Source: Odiellus spinosus (taxonomy: Eukaryota; Arthropoda; Arachnida; Opiliones; Phalangiidae). Taken from it: a stretch of 64,000 nucleotides of DNA. How positions within the stretch are numbered: position 1 is the first letter of the stretch; every line of letters begins with the position of its first letter. This document shows, piece by piece, positions 24,823 to 37,206 of the stretch. The notes below the pieces were generated by a model. It made no database searches. It had not been told where the DNA came from and saw only the letters and a program-made list of their open reading frames with translations. Made by a program: the position numbers and the translations under genes. The stretch lies in assembly GCA_963920705.1 (NCBI GenBank), contig OY987237.1, positions 15,778,601-15,842,600 on the forward strand, written 5' to 3'.

Positions 24823-26988
24823 TGGTATTATTTACACAAAGATTACGAAAAGTAGTTTTTTTTTTATTTCTTAGCTGTCAAATGTTTATCCAAAAAATTT
24901 CTTACGCGGAATATATTGGGATTGGTACTTTCAGGACATAATTTTACACCTCCGTTAACCTTTTTTTTTTTGACGTATACCATCATTTAATTGGCAAAAA
25001 TTTTAAAAGCTTTAAATAATTGATTTTTCACTGGAATTTTCAAAACTAGATACAAAATAAACAGCTTTTCCAGTTAAATTTAAATTTTTACCTTTAACCC
25101 GTTGAAAGAATGAAAGTTTTAGTTTGTTTTCAGTAAATGTCAGTTACAAATTTGGCATTTTACAAGGCACTGGATTTTTTACGCGAATAGTATAATTTTT
25201 TAAAGCAAAAAATAATTTTTCGCGCGTTTGGACGATTCCAATTTCATTATTTTTCAATAACAGTTCATTAATTACGCAAAAAGACGGGAAAATTCGATTG
25301 TCTCCTCTAGGAATATTTAACCGTGTTATTTTTAACTTAAAAATGAAAAAAATAATAATAATAATAATAATATTAAAATCCACGCTTAAGCTAAATTTTT
25401 AAGATTATTATTATTGGCTGAATACCATGGACCAATAATAAACGCGATAAAATATGAAAAATATTTAGCATGGATACACAATTGATTATTGCTCAATTTA
25501 CTATTAACAAAAGTATATAACTTTATTCCGTAAAAGTAAACAGCTCCCCATAGCTTTATCAGTATTGGTCCAATACACCATTTAGCCATTACTTGGGGCG
25601 CTATAGCGGTACAGGGCGAACTTTCACTCGGTGAAAATGGCAGGGAACAAAACCTGCATGGGGTAATACGCGGGGTACCACGCGCGCCTCACCAAGTTTT
25701 TTTTCTCCACTAGTAAGCGTTTCGAGCGCGGGCATGCGCGCAGTGGAAGAGCAAAGTGGTGTATTTTGTTTCATAGCCCATCACTTAAAAAGAGACAAAA
25801 AAGTCATCACCCCTGTCTGGCTCGAGTGATTTGGACTCTTCCGCTCGATATTTTGAGTCGGGAAGAGAGAGGGAGGGAATTTAGGCGGGCCGCGCTTGCC
25901 TAAACTGTCTTCCCCCAAGTTTTACGGAATAAAAGTGATAAGACTTTTGATTAAGTAATTACATCTAATTTGAGAAAGATTTTTAATCATTTATATACAT
26001 TAGAACCATCGGCGAAATACTAAGCCTTGGCTTTGGTAAAAATAGATTTGCCAAACTATTTCGATTCGCAGGAGCGGATTTATAGGTTTTTCCAGCCGGG
26101 TTGCTTTCTGAATCCCAGACCCGCCACGAAATACGTGATTTCCCCTACGAAATTTTACATTTTTGTCTGATTTTATCAATTTTAACCCAGTGAAAGCGCT
26201 GACCCAAATCACAGAGGGCGAAATATCGCTGGGTCGAAGCACTGTCACAGAGGAGAGAGGAGGGATTTTCTCGTAATCAGCTCCTCGCTATTAACCTTTG
26301 CTATAATTAACGCCAATAATTAAAAAACAATTCTTGCTCGTGAACCTTGTAAAAGTTGCACCAAAGACTCGGATTTAATATTTAAAATTTTTTTCTTTGA
26401 CGAATTAATTAAAATAAACCAAAAAATTTAAAATCAATAAAAATGGTTTCAATTTGGCTCCAAAATTTTTGACTGTAAATGAAAACTTGATCAAAATATC
26501 AAATACATCTACGCTATTCTGGCATTAAAAATAAATCGAGCTCTTTCCGGCACTTTACAATTGTCCAATCTTAAAAATTAGGTATTAATTATCGCCATTA
26601 AGTTTATAATTTATATTCCATAAGTATGATAAAGAAATATGATAGATTATTACACTAACCCTAAAAATTAGTTTTTCAGCATACGTTTTTGCGCTACGCG
26701 TCGAAGCACCTGATTGGTCGAATTCGGCTACACCATTTATAAGGATTGTTTGTCTAGGCAATTCTTCGTGTAATTAACTAACATATTCTTAGATATTTAA
26801 AAAATCGCGTAGGTCACGCAAAAAGACACATCGGGTAATAAATTCATCAGTTCTTGGTAAAAAAAAAAAACGGACATATGGGCCAAAAAATGGCCCACGA
26901 AGACAAACGCGTAGAAAAACGAGGTTAAACGCTTAATCGGGATTAATTTTTAAGTTTTTAATAATAAGTTTTAAACTAATTTAATAAA

Positions 26989-28204
26989 TCACCGTTTCGC
27001 TTTGCCTTTGAAACCGAATTTTTTCCAAAAAGAAGCTCCCTTTTTGAGATGGTCGGGTGTTGGATTCGGCTCCTTGTTATGAAGGTTTTTATTCCGATTA
27101 TCAGACGTTGGATAATCGGGAACTGGGACTCGCTCGTAACCTCGAACGTCGACTCGAGTCGGTTGATTTTCATCTTCGTCTTCAAAGTGATCTATTTCCA
27201 TGCGTTCAACCACTTGATCTTCGTAGTTGATTTGATGGGACGGACTGGAATGACCAGAGTCAGTTTCTTTGCGAGGATCTTTAAGCATGTCCAGGAATGT
27301 CGGCTCGGATTTAGCTACTTTGGCTCGGGTTAACGTGAAACTGTAGTTGCTGTTCTTGTCGTTGTTTGTTGGAACGGTTTGAACCGTGTCCGTCTCTAAG
27401 ACCTTTGAAAAATTAAAATCAGAGTTTATTATTTACCCAGTCAGCCGATGGTTGTTACTATAACCGTACCGTAGGGTCCTCGACGAAAGCTTGCGCGAGA
27501 TTACGACTAATCTGCTTGCGTATAGTTTTCTTCATGGACAGATGTCTTTCGAGGTGTTTAATATCCCTGTCTGTCAAGGTCTTGGAGGAGTAGCCCGGTC
27601 CGTCTCTCTCGACCGAGGCTGATCTGTTGCGATGACCTTCGTTTCTGTTGCCCTGTTGAGTGTTGAACTGGTTTCGACTGTCCAAAACACCAGCTCGGTT
27701 ATTTGCACCACCTTTTTTCGAAGAATGCTGAAAATACGAGTGTACCGAACAAACTCTTACTCGGATGGAACGCCTAACTCGAAAGATCTCGGATCTATTT
27801 ATGGAAAAGTGGTACTAGGACTTACCCTGGATTCTGATCGACTAGATGATCTGTGGTCCGGAGATCGATTTGGGCGAACGTGATCGTTTTTGGTTGGATT
27901 CTCGGTGTCGGTCGAGTCCGAGTGGTCAGTGTCGATGAAATCGTTGGGAGATGACGAAGTCGAGAGATCATCCCGGCTAAAGGAAGAATTTGTAGAAGAA
28001 CAGGAGTCCTCCTTCGGTTGGGCGTTTCTTCGTCGACTTCCGGGAGAATAGTCGTAAACGCGCACTTCCGTTTCGCGACTTTCGCCTTTATTCTTATTGT
28101 TGCCTGATCCGCGGTAGGGGGCGAAAATGTCGCGAACGTGAGGAATACTTCGATCCATGGCTAACATTGACTCCACTCGGACTTGAGCCGCATTCACTCG
28201 ATAA
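26989..28204 (-). CDS. Unrecognised Ser/Asn/Asp-rich protein, 3' three exons (5' partial)
   Basis: Exons 28204-27826, 27727-27470 and 27402-26989 (TGA) join in frame to 349 residues with good GT-AG borders. I do not recognise the family. Blocks that look conserved are YRVNAAQVRVESMLAMDRS with VRDIFAPYR at the start; TLTDRDIKHLERHLSMKKT followed by IRKQISRNLAQAFVEDP, a basic and probably helical segment; FLDMLKDPRKETDSGHSSP; and a basic C-terminus FWKKFGFKGKAKR. The rest is rich in Ser, Asn, Asp and Arg and probably disordered. DSGHSS fits the beta-TrCP degron pattern DSGxxS (inference). The first exon opens in mid-codon after a good acceptor (TTTTTCCAG), so at least one more 5' exon lies upstream; alternatively translation starts at an internal ATG in VESMLAM. 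Expression looks likely because three exons keep frame, but function is unknown. Confidence 0.75.
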
Positions 28205-28366
28205 CTGGAAAAATTTAAACGTTACGTTTGAATAAGTACTTTCATGAAAAAGACACCGCGAAAGAGAGCTTATCGCGTGGCATAACCATAGTGCGTTGAC
28301 GTAGTATTGGGGAGAATTTTACTTAAATCTTATATAATAAATCATTTAAGACGGGTTCAATAATAC

Positions 28367-28703
28367 CAGAAGCCGATGAAACCCTCCTTTGAAGTCTACT
28401 ACTCAAATGTTCGATATAGCGCTCCTCTCTGTATGGGTAAAATTCCCAATTTTACGAGTTAGAAGGGGTCCTACTTCATCCCCCCTGTCTACGGAAAATT
28501 GGAAATTCTCTCTCTCCACAAACGACGACGTTTTTTGGACGAACTCCGAGGCTGCTAGAGATATTCGCTCGACGAGCTCCCGCTCCGAAAACATCTACCG
28601 TTAGGAGGCGTACGAATCGCGCCTTTTGAGAATAACCCATACAGAGAGGGGTAGACAAGACCCGGGAGTAATAGACTTCAAAGGAGGGTTTCATTCGCTT
28701 CTG
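28367..28703. mobile_element. 337-bp TIR element with 7-bp target duplication
   Basis: Begins CAGAAGCCGATGAAACCCTC and ends with its near-complement (GAGGGTTTCATTCGCTTCTG), with arms of about 32 bp. A second inner pair is CTCTCTGTATGGG / CCCATACAGAGAG. Flanked by ATAATAC on both sides (28360-28366, 28704-28710). No coding capacity, so non-autonomous. A 7-bp duplication with CA...TG ends would fit P-like or related superfamilies, but the superfamily is not proven. Confidence 0.78.
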
Positions 28704-29911
28704 ATAATACTCTCCGGCTTACAAATTTTCGAGGAAAATTCGGATAAATTGGTTGAAAACAATTAACTTCGAGAAATTTATCTTCGAAACAATGATAGAT
28801 GGATGGATAAGGTTCTCTCTTTTTTATAAACATATTTTTAAAAATGAGATAATTATTAAAAAAAAAGTCAGATCTATTTAAAATCGTCCCACGGAAGCCG
28901 CAAAAAGAAAAAGTATGGCCTTTATATTTCGTTAAAAAAGAATAATAAGCGTTTCTAAAAGTCGCTTTCACGCGAGCTATATCTAATTCGCGTTCACACC
29001 ACGCAATTTTTCAACGTGTACAGGAACCCTAATTTAGCCCAGAAAACAATGCCAGCCTATTAACGGACAACGAGAGCGGCTACAGAATTTTCTTCAAGAC
29101 ATTTGGGAAAGGGGGGGGGGGGTTAGGACCAGAGGAGGGGTAGAGGTTTTAAATTCTTCAGGAATGAAAGGAACTGTAAGGTGTAAATAAACCCTAGATA
29201 CGTGCTTGAGCAAAAACGAGCAAAAGTTATCTAGAGTGCGGAAAAAACCACGACCTAGTTAAAACACATACACGGAGAGTATGAGATTTCTTTCTAACGT
29301 GTTTCGAAAAAAATAGTCAATTATATTCTTACATTCTTTAATCTAAATACGATTGATCTGCTCAATCTTAATAGTAATCATCTTGAGACATATGAAATCG
29401 TCCAGTAAATCCAATCGCAATCTAACTTTACTTGGCTTTTCACCATGAGACAAATAAGGTTGGTTTCTTTCAACAACAGTAGACGAAGCTTCGCTTATTT
29501 TAGATCTATAGCATTCCAAACTGGAAGATAAGAAGCCAAAAGTCTGGCGCTTGCAATTTTTTTTTCGGGGTGCGAGAGAAATAACTAGAGAAGACGCCAT
29601 GCAAAGCGTCAAGATGCTTATTCAAGTGAAACAGTCTTTCAGACCTAATTATTAATGGACTAGACAAACTCATTTAAAATTGTTTTGCCAAAAATTAATT
29701 TCAAAACGTGTGAAATTATAGTTAAAAAATAAAAATTCCCCCGCAACTACGTCATCGCATTTTCGGTCACGTGACTATTTTTTTCTGGTACAAATGATAA
29801 TATTAACACTAAAATCTAAAAAGATATTCCAAAACTAACTTTTAAATCACTAAATCTCGATTAAAAAAAGCGTAAGTGTTCAGTAATGATTTTAATATAG
29901 GTATATATATT
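28704..29911. other. Intergenic DNA, no gene recognised
   Basis: Contains a 12-base G run (29111-29122), a minus-strand open frame of 89 codons (29343-29612) with no recognisable features, and near 29731-29785 a stretch (AAAATTCCCCCGCAACTACG then a CACGTGACT segment) that recurs near 33875-33920. Confidence 0.4.
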
Positions 29912-30345
29912 CAGGGTGACCACTGAAAATTTGAAAATCCTATATAGGAAATTTCTTCGCGAAATATAGGAAAATATAGGAAGAATTTTATGTAAAATAT
30001 AGGATAAAATAGGAAGAAATAAGTGGAAAATATATGATACAAGAGGAAAATAATTAAAAGTAGGAACCACTTTTATTATCGCGTCACAACTCTCGCCACC
30101 GGTTTAAACACGGTATTAATACGATCCAATTGCTTAAATAGTATGGAATTTTACAGACTATTTTAACTGGAAAATGTACGGTTAAGCTAAAATAATCTTA
30201 TACAGTCACGGCTGACAGTATGATTTAAGAACTTTACCCTTAACTAGAGATTTTAAGTAGAAATATAGGAGATTATAGGGAATTGACATTAAATTATAGG
30301 AGAAAATAGGAAGGAGGTGAAAATATAGGCAAAGTGGTCACCCTG
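29912..30345. mobile_element. hAT-like MITE, CAGGGTGACCACT family, copy 1
   Basis: 434 bp with terminal inverted repeats CAGGGTGACCACT / AGTGGTCACCCTG. Subterminal parts are rich in AATATAGGA/AAATAGGAA repeats; the core includes TTTATTATCGCGTCACAACT and CGCCACCGGTTTAAACACGG. Flanks TATATATT and TATATTTT (7 of 8) suggest an 8-bp target duplication. No transposase. Confidence 0.82.
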
Positions 30346-30614
30346 TATATTTTGTTTTGAGGAAAAATTGTATTTTTTCGTGAGTTGTCTATCCCTCGGC
30401 GTTTAAAAACTAGTTTTACTCTTCATTGGATTCAGTGTCAAGTGAAATAGGAGAGGAAATATAATAATATTTAAAGGGAATATGACACTGAATTTTTTTC
30501 CCATTATATATAATTTTTTTTTTTATTTTCAAGGAATTCCGTCACCTTAATTAATGTCTAAATAAAAAGGTTAGTGATTTTTATTTCAAACTCATTTAGA
30601 GTGAATTGCAAATG

Positions 30615-30923
30615 CGGGGTTGGCACAGTATTTTCAGATTCAAATTCCCTGACTTTTCCAGGTTTTTCCCTGACCTTTCCCAACGATTTTCCCTGACCCT
30701 TTCGGCTAATACTACCCAATTTTTAAGCTTTTATTGTTTTATATAATCGCGTTGGCCAAACTTTGTTGCAGGCGTATCTTTGTTCTAATCTATACAACTA
30801 ACACGGTCAGCTGAGAATATTTTCCGCGGATAATGATTGCAATTTCTTGGCTTCTTTAAATTCCCTGACTGTTTTGGTTCATTTTCAAATTCCCTGACTT
30901 TTCCCTGACCCGTGGCAACCCTG
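30615..30923. mobile_element. MITE, CAGGGTTGCCAC family, copy 1
   Basis: Left end CGGGGTTGGCACAG, right end GTGGCAACCCTG. Subterminal runs of AAATTCCCTGACTTTTCC; the core contains TGCAGGCGTATCTTTGTTC and TCAGCTGAGAAT-TTTTCCGCGGATAATGA, shared with all copies. No clear target duplication. Confidence 0.75.
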
Positions 30924-32372
30924 GATGGCTTCTCTTTAAGCCTTAGCGTTATAGATTTGGATTTAGTTATCCAGGGATGATTTTTGGGGAAGCTTATTAA
31001 TAAAGAGTAATTTTAATTTTATTTTCAGCGTTACTTTAAGGAGGGGGAAACAGATGAAGCCAGTTAAAAACTGGCTTTCAGGCGTTGTCCAGACACCGCG
31101 CGTAAGAAACCGGTTACATTTTACAATGGATGGAGAGAGTTCAACCTTCGGTAAAAATGGGCCTTTTAAAACTTAATATTATGCCTAGAGTTGAATTTTA
31201 TTATTTTTAAAGGAAAAAAGACATTCTAAATATATTTGAATATATTTTGAACCATTAGAACTACTAATCCATGTGGGATTATCCATAGATTAATCAGGTT
31301 AAAGCTTAAAATGGTTCCGAAACTTTGACCTTGAAGGCTTCGTTAAACTCGGCTTAACAGGGATTAATACATAATTTTAACTATCTGTTAAACAGTATCT
31401 GGCAAACTAACATAAAAGCGCGCTTCTTAAGCCTAATTTGAAACGTTTTAATTAATGTCGGAATAAAAACGCCCTCGTCTCACGTGATATCAAAATATTC
31501 CTGGATCCTTGTTAAGCCTAATTTCAGAGTATATATTAATATTAGCGCGCAATTTTTTTACTATTGAATACGGCATATTTTTCTCTGAAAGTAGGCTTAA
31601 CAAGGATCAATATAGAATTTGAAATCTATCTGTTAAACAGCATTCAACAAATGAACATAAAAGCGCGTTTCGAGATAAATTTTTAATCTCGAATAATAAA
31701 CATATTACGAGTTTATTCAAACGGATAATCCGTGTAGAATGAAATATAATAATTATATTTTAATCTAAATCGAAAGGAACAACGACTATTGTAGCTTCGA
31801 GATCTCAATTTGGGTTAAAATCGGCGAAGAAACTCTAGATTCAAATCGTTGTTATCAGCTAATGAATAACTTTCCTATAACAATGAGTAGGAATTGTAAG
31901 TTTGCCGTTACATTCGGGTATAAGTTAACTCGAATAAGAAATGGATATGTTTTCGCGAACGGATATTATCTGATTGACATTCACGATGCTCTAATTCAAT
32001 TAACAAAAGTTAAATACTAATTCCGAGCTGTGGAATTTAAATCACTAGAGTGCCTTTTACCTTTAAATGTATTTTTTTGTTTATAGATTTATGAAAGTAG
32101 TGTGTGGAGGCGTGGGTTTGTGGTATCACCCACATATATAAGATATAGTCACGAACTTTGCTGAAAATTGTGTTTCGAAAAAAAGAGTAAAGAAAGAAAA
32201 GGTACCCAACAATGAGAAACGTCTAAGAAAAAACGAAATTTTCCAGTTTTAAAAGCACTGTTAAAAGATTACGAACTTTTCAGATAAAGCTCGCTTTAAA
32301 ATATATTTTGTTAAATACATCAAACCTAGAAGTGACTTTAAGTAAATTTGAGGTGTTAATATTATCATTACC
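30924..32372. other. Intergenic DNA with a diverged direct repeat
   Basis: No gene. Two diverged direct copies of a segment with TCTGTTAAACAG and ACATAAAAGCGCG lie near 31354-31430 and 31594-31680. Copies of TAAGCCTAA/TTAGGCTTA occur near 31428, 31509 and 31592. Confidence 0.4.
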
Positions 32373-32790
32373 CAGAGGTATATAATAACCCCCTTCGGGG
32401 GGAAGTATGAAAGCCCCTATACTACCAATGCTAAAAATCACGAACAACGAGAGCCCGCTGCTGACTATCTAGGCCACTAGCTCGCGCTGGACTTCTCAAT
32501 GTCGCTACTCTAGTAAATGGTCTTTGTATAAACAAGACGGCTCGATTTGCGTTTAGAACTTCCTGTCTCGGGAGTCAGGCTGTCTGTTAAATTGGAGTCG
32601 AAGGTTGACTTCGGCTCGCGAGTTCCGGATGCGCGCGTAGGGAAAATTTAGTCAGGTTCAAAATGGTGTAACTATTTTTTGGGAGTAAAGCGGTGTGTCG
32701 ATCCGCCGCGATTTACGCCGGGCACTCGTTGTTCGTCGATTTTGCCAACCTTTCATACTTCCCCCCGAAGGGGGTTATTATATACCTCTG
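32373..32790. mobile_element. 418-bp TIR element, CAGAGGTATATAATAA family, copy 1
   Basis: Near-perfect inverted termini of about 41 bp begin CAGAGGTATATAATAACCCC and contain an internal CCCCTTCGGGGG palindrome. The body has CGCGCGTAGGGAAAATTTAG and GATCCGCCGCGATTTACGCC. The inverted-orientation copy at 43726-44142 has nearly the same length and sequence. No clear target duplication here. Non-coding. Confidence 0.85.
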
Positions 32791-33545
32791 TTCACCCGTA
32801 AGTTTGAGTTCCCCATAGAGCCCTTCGTATTCAGCACTATACAGGAGAGAGAGAGAGAAATTTGAAGCCCAGCGCCATCTCGCGGGAAAACCTAGTGAAT
32901 TCTCCCTACCACACCTCATTCCTCTTGACAGGAAACGGGATGTCCTAGCACGCGTTAGGAGAGTTTCAAGCTACCAACACTAGATGGATTTGAGTCGCTA
33001 AGATAGCTTTCGCGCTGTCTTTTTTGTAAAAGTACTTCATCCAGATCAAGTAAACTACCTTTCGTACGAAAATTCTTCAGAAAAAAAAAACTCCCGCCAT
33101 GGGATAAACATTTACATATCTATTTTTTCGCAATGTTTGCCGTTGGAGGACGCTTATGAAGGCGAGGATTTGTTACTTATGTATAATCTTTTAAGGTAAG
33201 GTGTAGATTATTGTTAATCCTAGCTAAAACCCAAATTATAAATTGTGTTAAAATGTTTAAAAATTTAAAAAAATAAGCGTATATAAATAAACATTCCCAA
33301 CTAGTAAACAAATTGAAATTAAATTAACCGTGAGAATCATTCGGAGTTTTCATAAAATATAATACTAGTCTAGCCACAATTTTGTATGAAACTAAAAAGC
33401 AACCTCCAACTTTGTTTTTAAAATGAAATGGACCGTAACTAGATTTGTAACTAAGAAATCTACAAAAGTCCATAGTTTTTTTTTTATTTTTTAATTTTAT
33501 TGGCTGGAAATGTAAGAAAAAAATGGCCACGAAATCTAGGCATAA

Positions 33546-33584
<39 letters not shown>

Positions 33585-34327
33585 AAAGACTTAATTGTTA
33601 AATGTTGAATTCAGTTGGCCCTGGAGGCGGTGATCGGGAGAGAAAATTTTCTAATAAGAGCGAATGTCCTAATTCCAGATTGGGTTCATCAACGTAAGAG
33701 TGTCTATTCATTAAAGAGAAACAGCCACTTTCCACGAACTCCAAATGAAAATTGAGTGATATTTTCGGGTTGATCGTTAAAAAACGATTCAAAATATATA
33801 TACATTTGTCATAGAACAAAATTACAGCGATAGTAAAAATACATTTTATAATCACCATTTTTGAAATTTTTAAAATAAAAATTCCCCGCAATCTACGTCA
33901 TCATTATAGTCACGTGATTTCGCTATTCTATAGAGAATATAGTGGATTTTAGCAGCACTAGTAATAAGGTCGCTTTCGCGCCGTCTTTTTCGTAAAAGTA
34001 CTTGATACAGATCAAGTTAATTACCTTTCAGAAATAAACTACGCCATTTATTGGGAAAATAAATTGTGACACCCTCACTTTAGGTAGTTTACTAATTATT
34101 TCAGGGGGATGATAATGAACGTAATTAATTAAAATATATTGGGAAAGTTTAAATTAAAATTTGAGAAGAAAATGACATGGAATTACGTAAGTACTTGTTC
34201 TGATTACTGTCGTTGTAATTTTGTTCTTTGACATATGTATATATATTTTGAATCATTTTTTAACGATCAACCCGAAAATATCACTCAATTTCAATTTGGA
34301 GTTCATCTGACACCTCAAATTATAGAT
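32791..34327. other. Repeat-rich DNA with a small open frame
   Basis: A segment at 32999-33107 (GCTTTCGCGCTGTC, GTAAAAGTACTTCATCCAGA) recurs directly at 33964-34054. A segment at 33733-33808 (GATATTTTCGGGTTGATCG) recurs inverted at 34225-34310. A 35-base A run lies at 33547-33581. The minus-strand frame 33891-33598 (97 codons) is described as a finding. No confirmed gene. Confidence 0.4.
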
Positions 34328-34672
34328 TAGGTTTCAGTTTTTTCAGATTCAAATTCTCCGAGATTTCCAGGTTTTTACCCGACCTTTTCCAACGATTTTC
34401 CCTGACCATTTCGGCTAATACTACCCAATTTTTAAGCTTTTATTGTTTTATATAATCGCGTTCGCTAAACTTTGTTGCAGGCGTATCTTTGTTCTAATCT
34501 ATACAACTGACACGCCGTCAGCTGAGAATCTTTTCCGCGGATAATGATTGCAATTTCCTGGCTTCTCGAAAGATATTTAAATTCCCTGACCTTTTAAAAT
34601 ATCTTAAAATTCCCTGACTTTTTTGGTTCATTTTCAAATTCCCTGACTTTTCCCTGACCTGTGGCAACCCTG
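34328..34672. mobile_element. MITE, CAGGGTTGCCAC family, copy 2
   Basis: The left terminus is decayed (GGTTTCAGTTTTTTCAGATTC) and the right terminus is GTGGCAACCCTG. The core is identical in order to copies at 30615 and 40064. Confidence 0.75.
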
Positions 34673-36498
34673 TCCCGTTAAATTTTAATCTAAATAATTT
34701 GATATTAAAATATAAGGCCTAATTTCAAATCCTTTTAAAGGAGATAAATTAGATTAAAAAAAGTGTGTTATTACAACTTTAAATCAATTTCAAGAAGCTT
34801 TATTTAGTATTCAATTCTAGAATATTGGAAATTTTGGTAATTAAGGTAAAAAAGCGTACGTGTATTTTCATTATCAATGATTACCACGTAAGAAAAGATG
34901 TAGAAAAAGCAGTTTCTATCATTGGCACCTCGGGCCATGCTATATATTTTTTTCTTTGATTTTTAAAAATAGATGTGGGAATATGTTCTATGGGATATAT
35001 CGATTTTTACGCTCTAGAAATTATTTAATCGTTTTTGATTTTACTTTGATTACGATTAGATTTTATTTAAATTAGATTCGTTCGGTTTTTATATCTTTAA
35101 AGAAAATCGAAAAAACTTTACAGATTTATTTCTAGGCCAATTTCTTGTAAAATTTTTAAATTTAAATTTATTATTTAGAATCGTTTAACTTTAAATCGGT
35201 CAATAGCTCTTTAAAGTTTTATTTCTAGGGGCGTAAAGTTTTGAGTTATGTTCCCATAATTTACTTAACTTAAATATATTTGGATTTTAAAAATCAAATT
35301 AAAAAAAAAAAAAAATGAGGTTTTCGTACTTTTTTAAACAAAATTTAAAATCCAGAATTTTTCCATAAATATTTCACTTAATTATTTATTTAATTAATTA
35401 AGCCCAATATTAAAATTCCCTCGTTTTTCATTAATATTTAATTAAATTTAAATAAAAACCTTATTTCCCATGTTCTTCTATATTGGAAAATCGTTGGAAA
35501 AGGTCAGGGAAAAACCTGGAAAAGTCAGGGAATTTGAATCTGAAAAAACTGTGCCAACCCTGATATATTTATTTTATTTAAAAACTTTGTACTCCGTTTT
35601 TCATTAATTTAGATTAATATTTTGGAATAAATGAAGAAAATTCAAAATCTAAAAAACTGTAGAAAATAAGCTTGAATAGGAAAAATCATTTTACTTTAGT
35701 TAATTTAATTAACCTTCGAAAACATGTTTTTACTTTTTTATATAAACAGGTCCCTTTTAAGTTTGCAACTGATAGTAATTATAAAATTAATATAATGGTA
35801 AATGTTACAGCGGATTAATATTTAATGTTAAACTTAGTAGAAATAAAAATAGTTCTCTCGAAAGAAAAAAAGAATCAACTTTGATTTCAAAATAACCTTT
35901 AACCTTTTAACTTTTGTAATATTTGATTATCCGTTGACTTCCAGTTTGGACGAACTATTTTTATTCAACATTAGTTTATAATTACGTATTACTACGCCGT
36001 AGATTTCGCTTAAACTCAACACCTTTCGTAAAACAATTTAAAGTCCAATTGCAACGGGTTTAATTTGAATAATTTAATATAATTTTGTTTGAACTAGAGA
36101 TTCGAGTTGCATATTTTTGGTTACAAATGAACTTTATATTAAGAAATCAAAGCGTACGATCAGATATTAAAGGTTTCCTTTAAAGATAAAAAACTTTCTA
36201 AACTTTCGAAATATTTATCAAAAACCTCTGTATATAGGTTAACTATGTCAGATTGTAAAACTTTAAAGGGAGAATGCAATCTAACAACGATTAAATAGAC
36301 TAAAGCCGCGTTCATACTAGCCCTTGAAATCGATTTAAACTGTTTCAAAACGTTTCTCAATAGTCGCGTGAACGGGAAACCGTCTTTTATCAAATCGATT
36401 TGATTGAAATTCTCGAAACCGCTTCGGGAACCAGTTTCGTACAAATTCGGCTGGTTTCAACAACCGATAGTTAAAGCTACGATAAATCGATTTATAAA
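34673..36498. other. AT-rich intergenic DNA
   Basis: Contains an inverted fragment of the CAGGGTTGCCAC family (35475-35561), a copy of the AAAGGGAGAATG dispersed repeat near 36263-36300, and an otherwise AT-rich region. The minus-strand frame 36444-36160 crosses the dispersed repeat and is not convincing as a gene. Confidence 0.4.
35475..35561 (-). repeat. Left-end fragment of the CAGGGTTGCCAC family, inverted
   Basis: Read on the minus strand from 35561: CAGGGTTGGCACAGTTTTTT, CAGATTCAAATTCCCTGAC, TTTTTCCCTGACCTTTTCC. It is cut off after about 85 bp, so only the left end is present. Confidence 0.75.
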
Positions 36499-37206
36499 CA
36501 GGGTTCGTACAAAATTTTGCAAGTTAATTTCCCTGACTTTTCCAGGTTTTCCCTGACCATTTCTAAATAATTTCCCTCACCAATTTTAATACTTTTTTCA
36601 CGAATATATTCTTACGAGCGAGCCGCTGGCAATTCCCACATTTTATTTGACATCGGGGTCAGCTGACAGCTTACTCGGAATATGAGAAACAATTTGAATC
36701 TTTAGGCAAATATTTTCAGTTTATAATAATTGCGTTACAACTGATTGGTAAACCAATCATAAACAGTTCCTTGACACGTACCAAAATATTTATTTTCTGA
36801 CCATTTGAGCTATTTTCAAATTCCCTGACTTTCCCCTGACCTTTGGGGCCACTTTACAAATTCCCCGACTTTCCCTGACCTTTGGGGCCACTTTCCAAAT
36901 TCCCCGACTTTTCCCTGACCTTTGGGGCCACTTTCCAAATTCCCTGACTTTTCCCTGACCTTTGGGGCCACTTTCCAAATTCCCTGACTTTTCCCTGACC
37001 TTTGGGGCCACTTTCCAAATTCCCTGACTTTTCCCTGACCTTTGGGGCCACTTTCCAAATTCCCTGACTTTCCAATTCCTTGACTTTTTGGGTCAATTTC
37101 CAAATTCCCTGACTTTCCCTGACCTTTGGGGCCACTTTCCAAATTCCCTGACTTTTTGGGTCAATTTCCAAATTCCCTGACTTTTCCAGGTCGTGTACGA
37201 ACCCTG
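36499..37206. mobile_element. MITE, CAGGGTTCGTAC family, with internal 40-bp tandem array
   Basis: 708 bp with termini CAGGGTTCGTAC / GTACGAACCCTG. Left subterminal TTTCCCTGACTTTTCCAGG; core GACATCGGGGTCAGCTGACAG and ACTGATTGGTAAACCAATCAT. The right half is a tandem array of about seven or eight 40-bp units of the form CTTTGGGGCCACTTTCCAAA + TTCCCTGACTTTTCCCTGAC. Flanked by TATAAA on both sides. Frames across the array arise from the repeat. Confidence 0.85.

Larger units (their letters stand above)
23753..26988. other. Intergenic region upstream of VCP
   Basis: Holds the VCP promoter and 5' UTR near 23.75-23.95 kb, a foldback (24297-24638), a decayed AATATAGGA-type fragment, an ATA microsatellite near 25350-25373 and a GC-richer CpG-containing stretch (about 25600-25900) of unknown role. 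Two adjacent minus-strand open frames (25144-25383, 25386-25589) have hydrophobic N-terminal parts but no family features. Confidence 0.45.

Noticed and set aside
25144-25589. Two adjacent minus-strand frames with hydrophobic segments as one gene
   Set aside because: They are in different frames, the hydrophobic run comes from an ATA microsatellite, and no splice signals join them convincingly.
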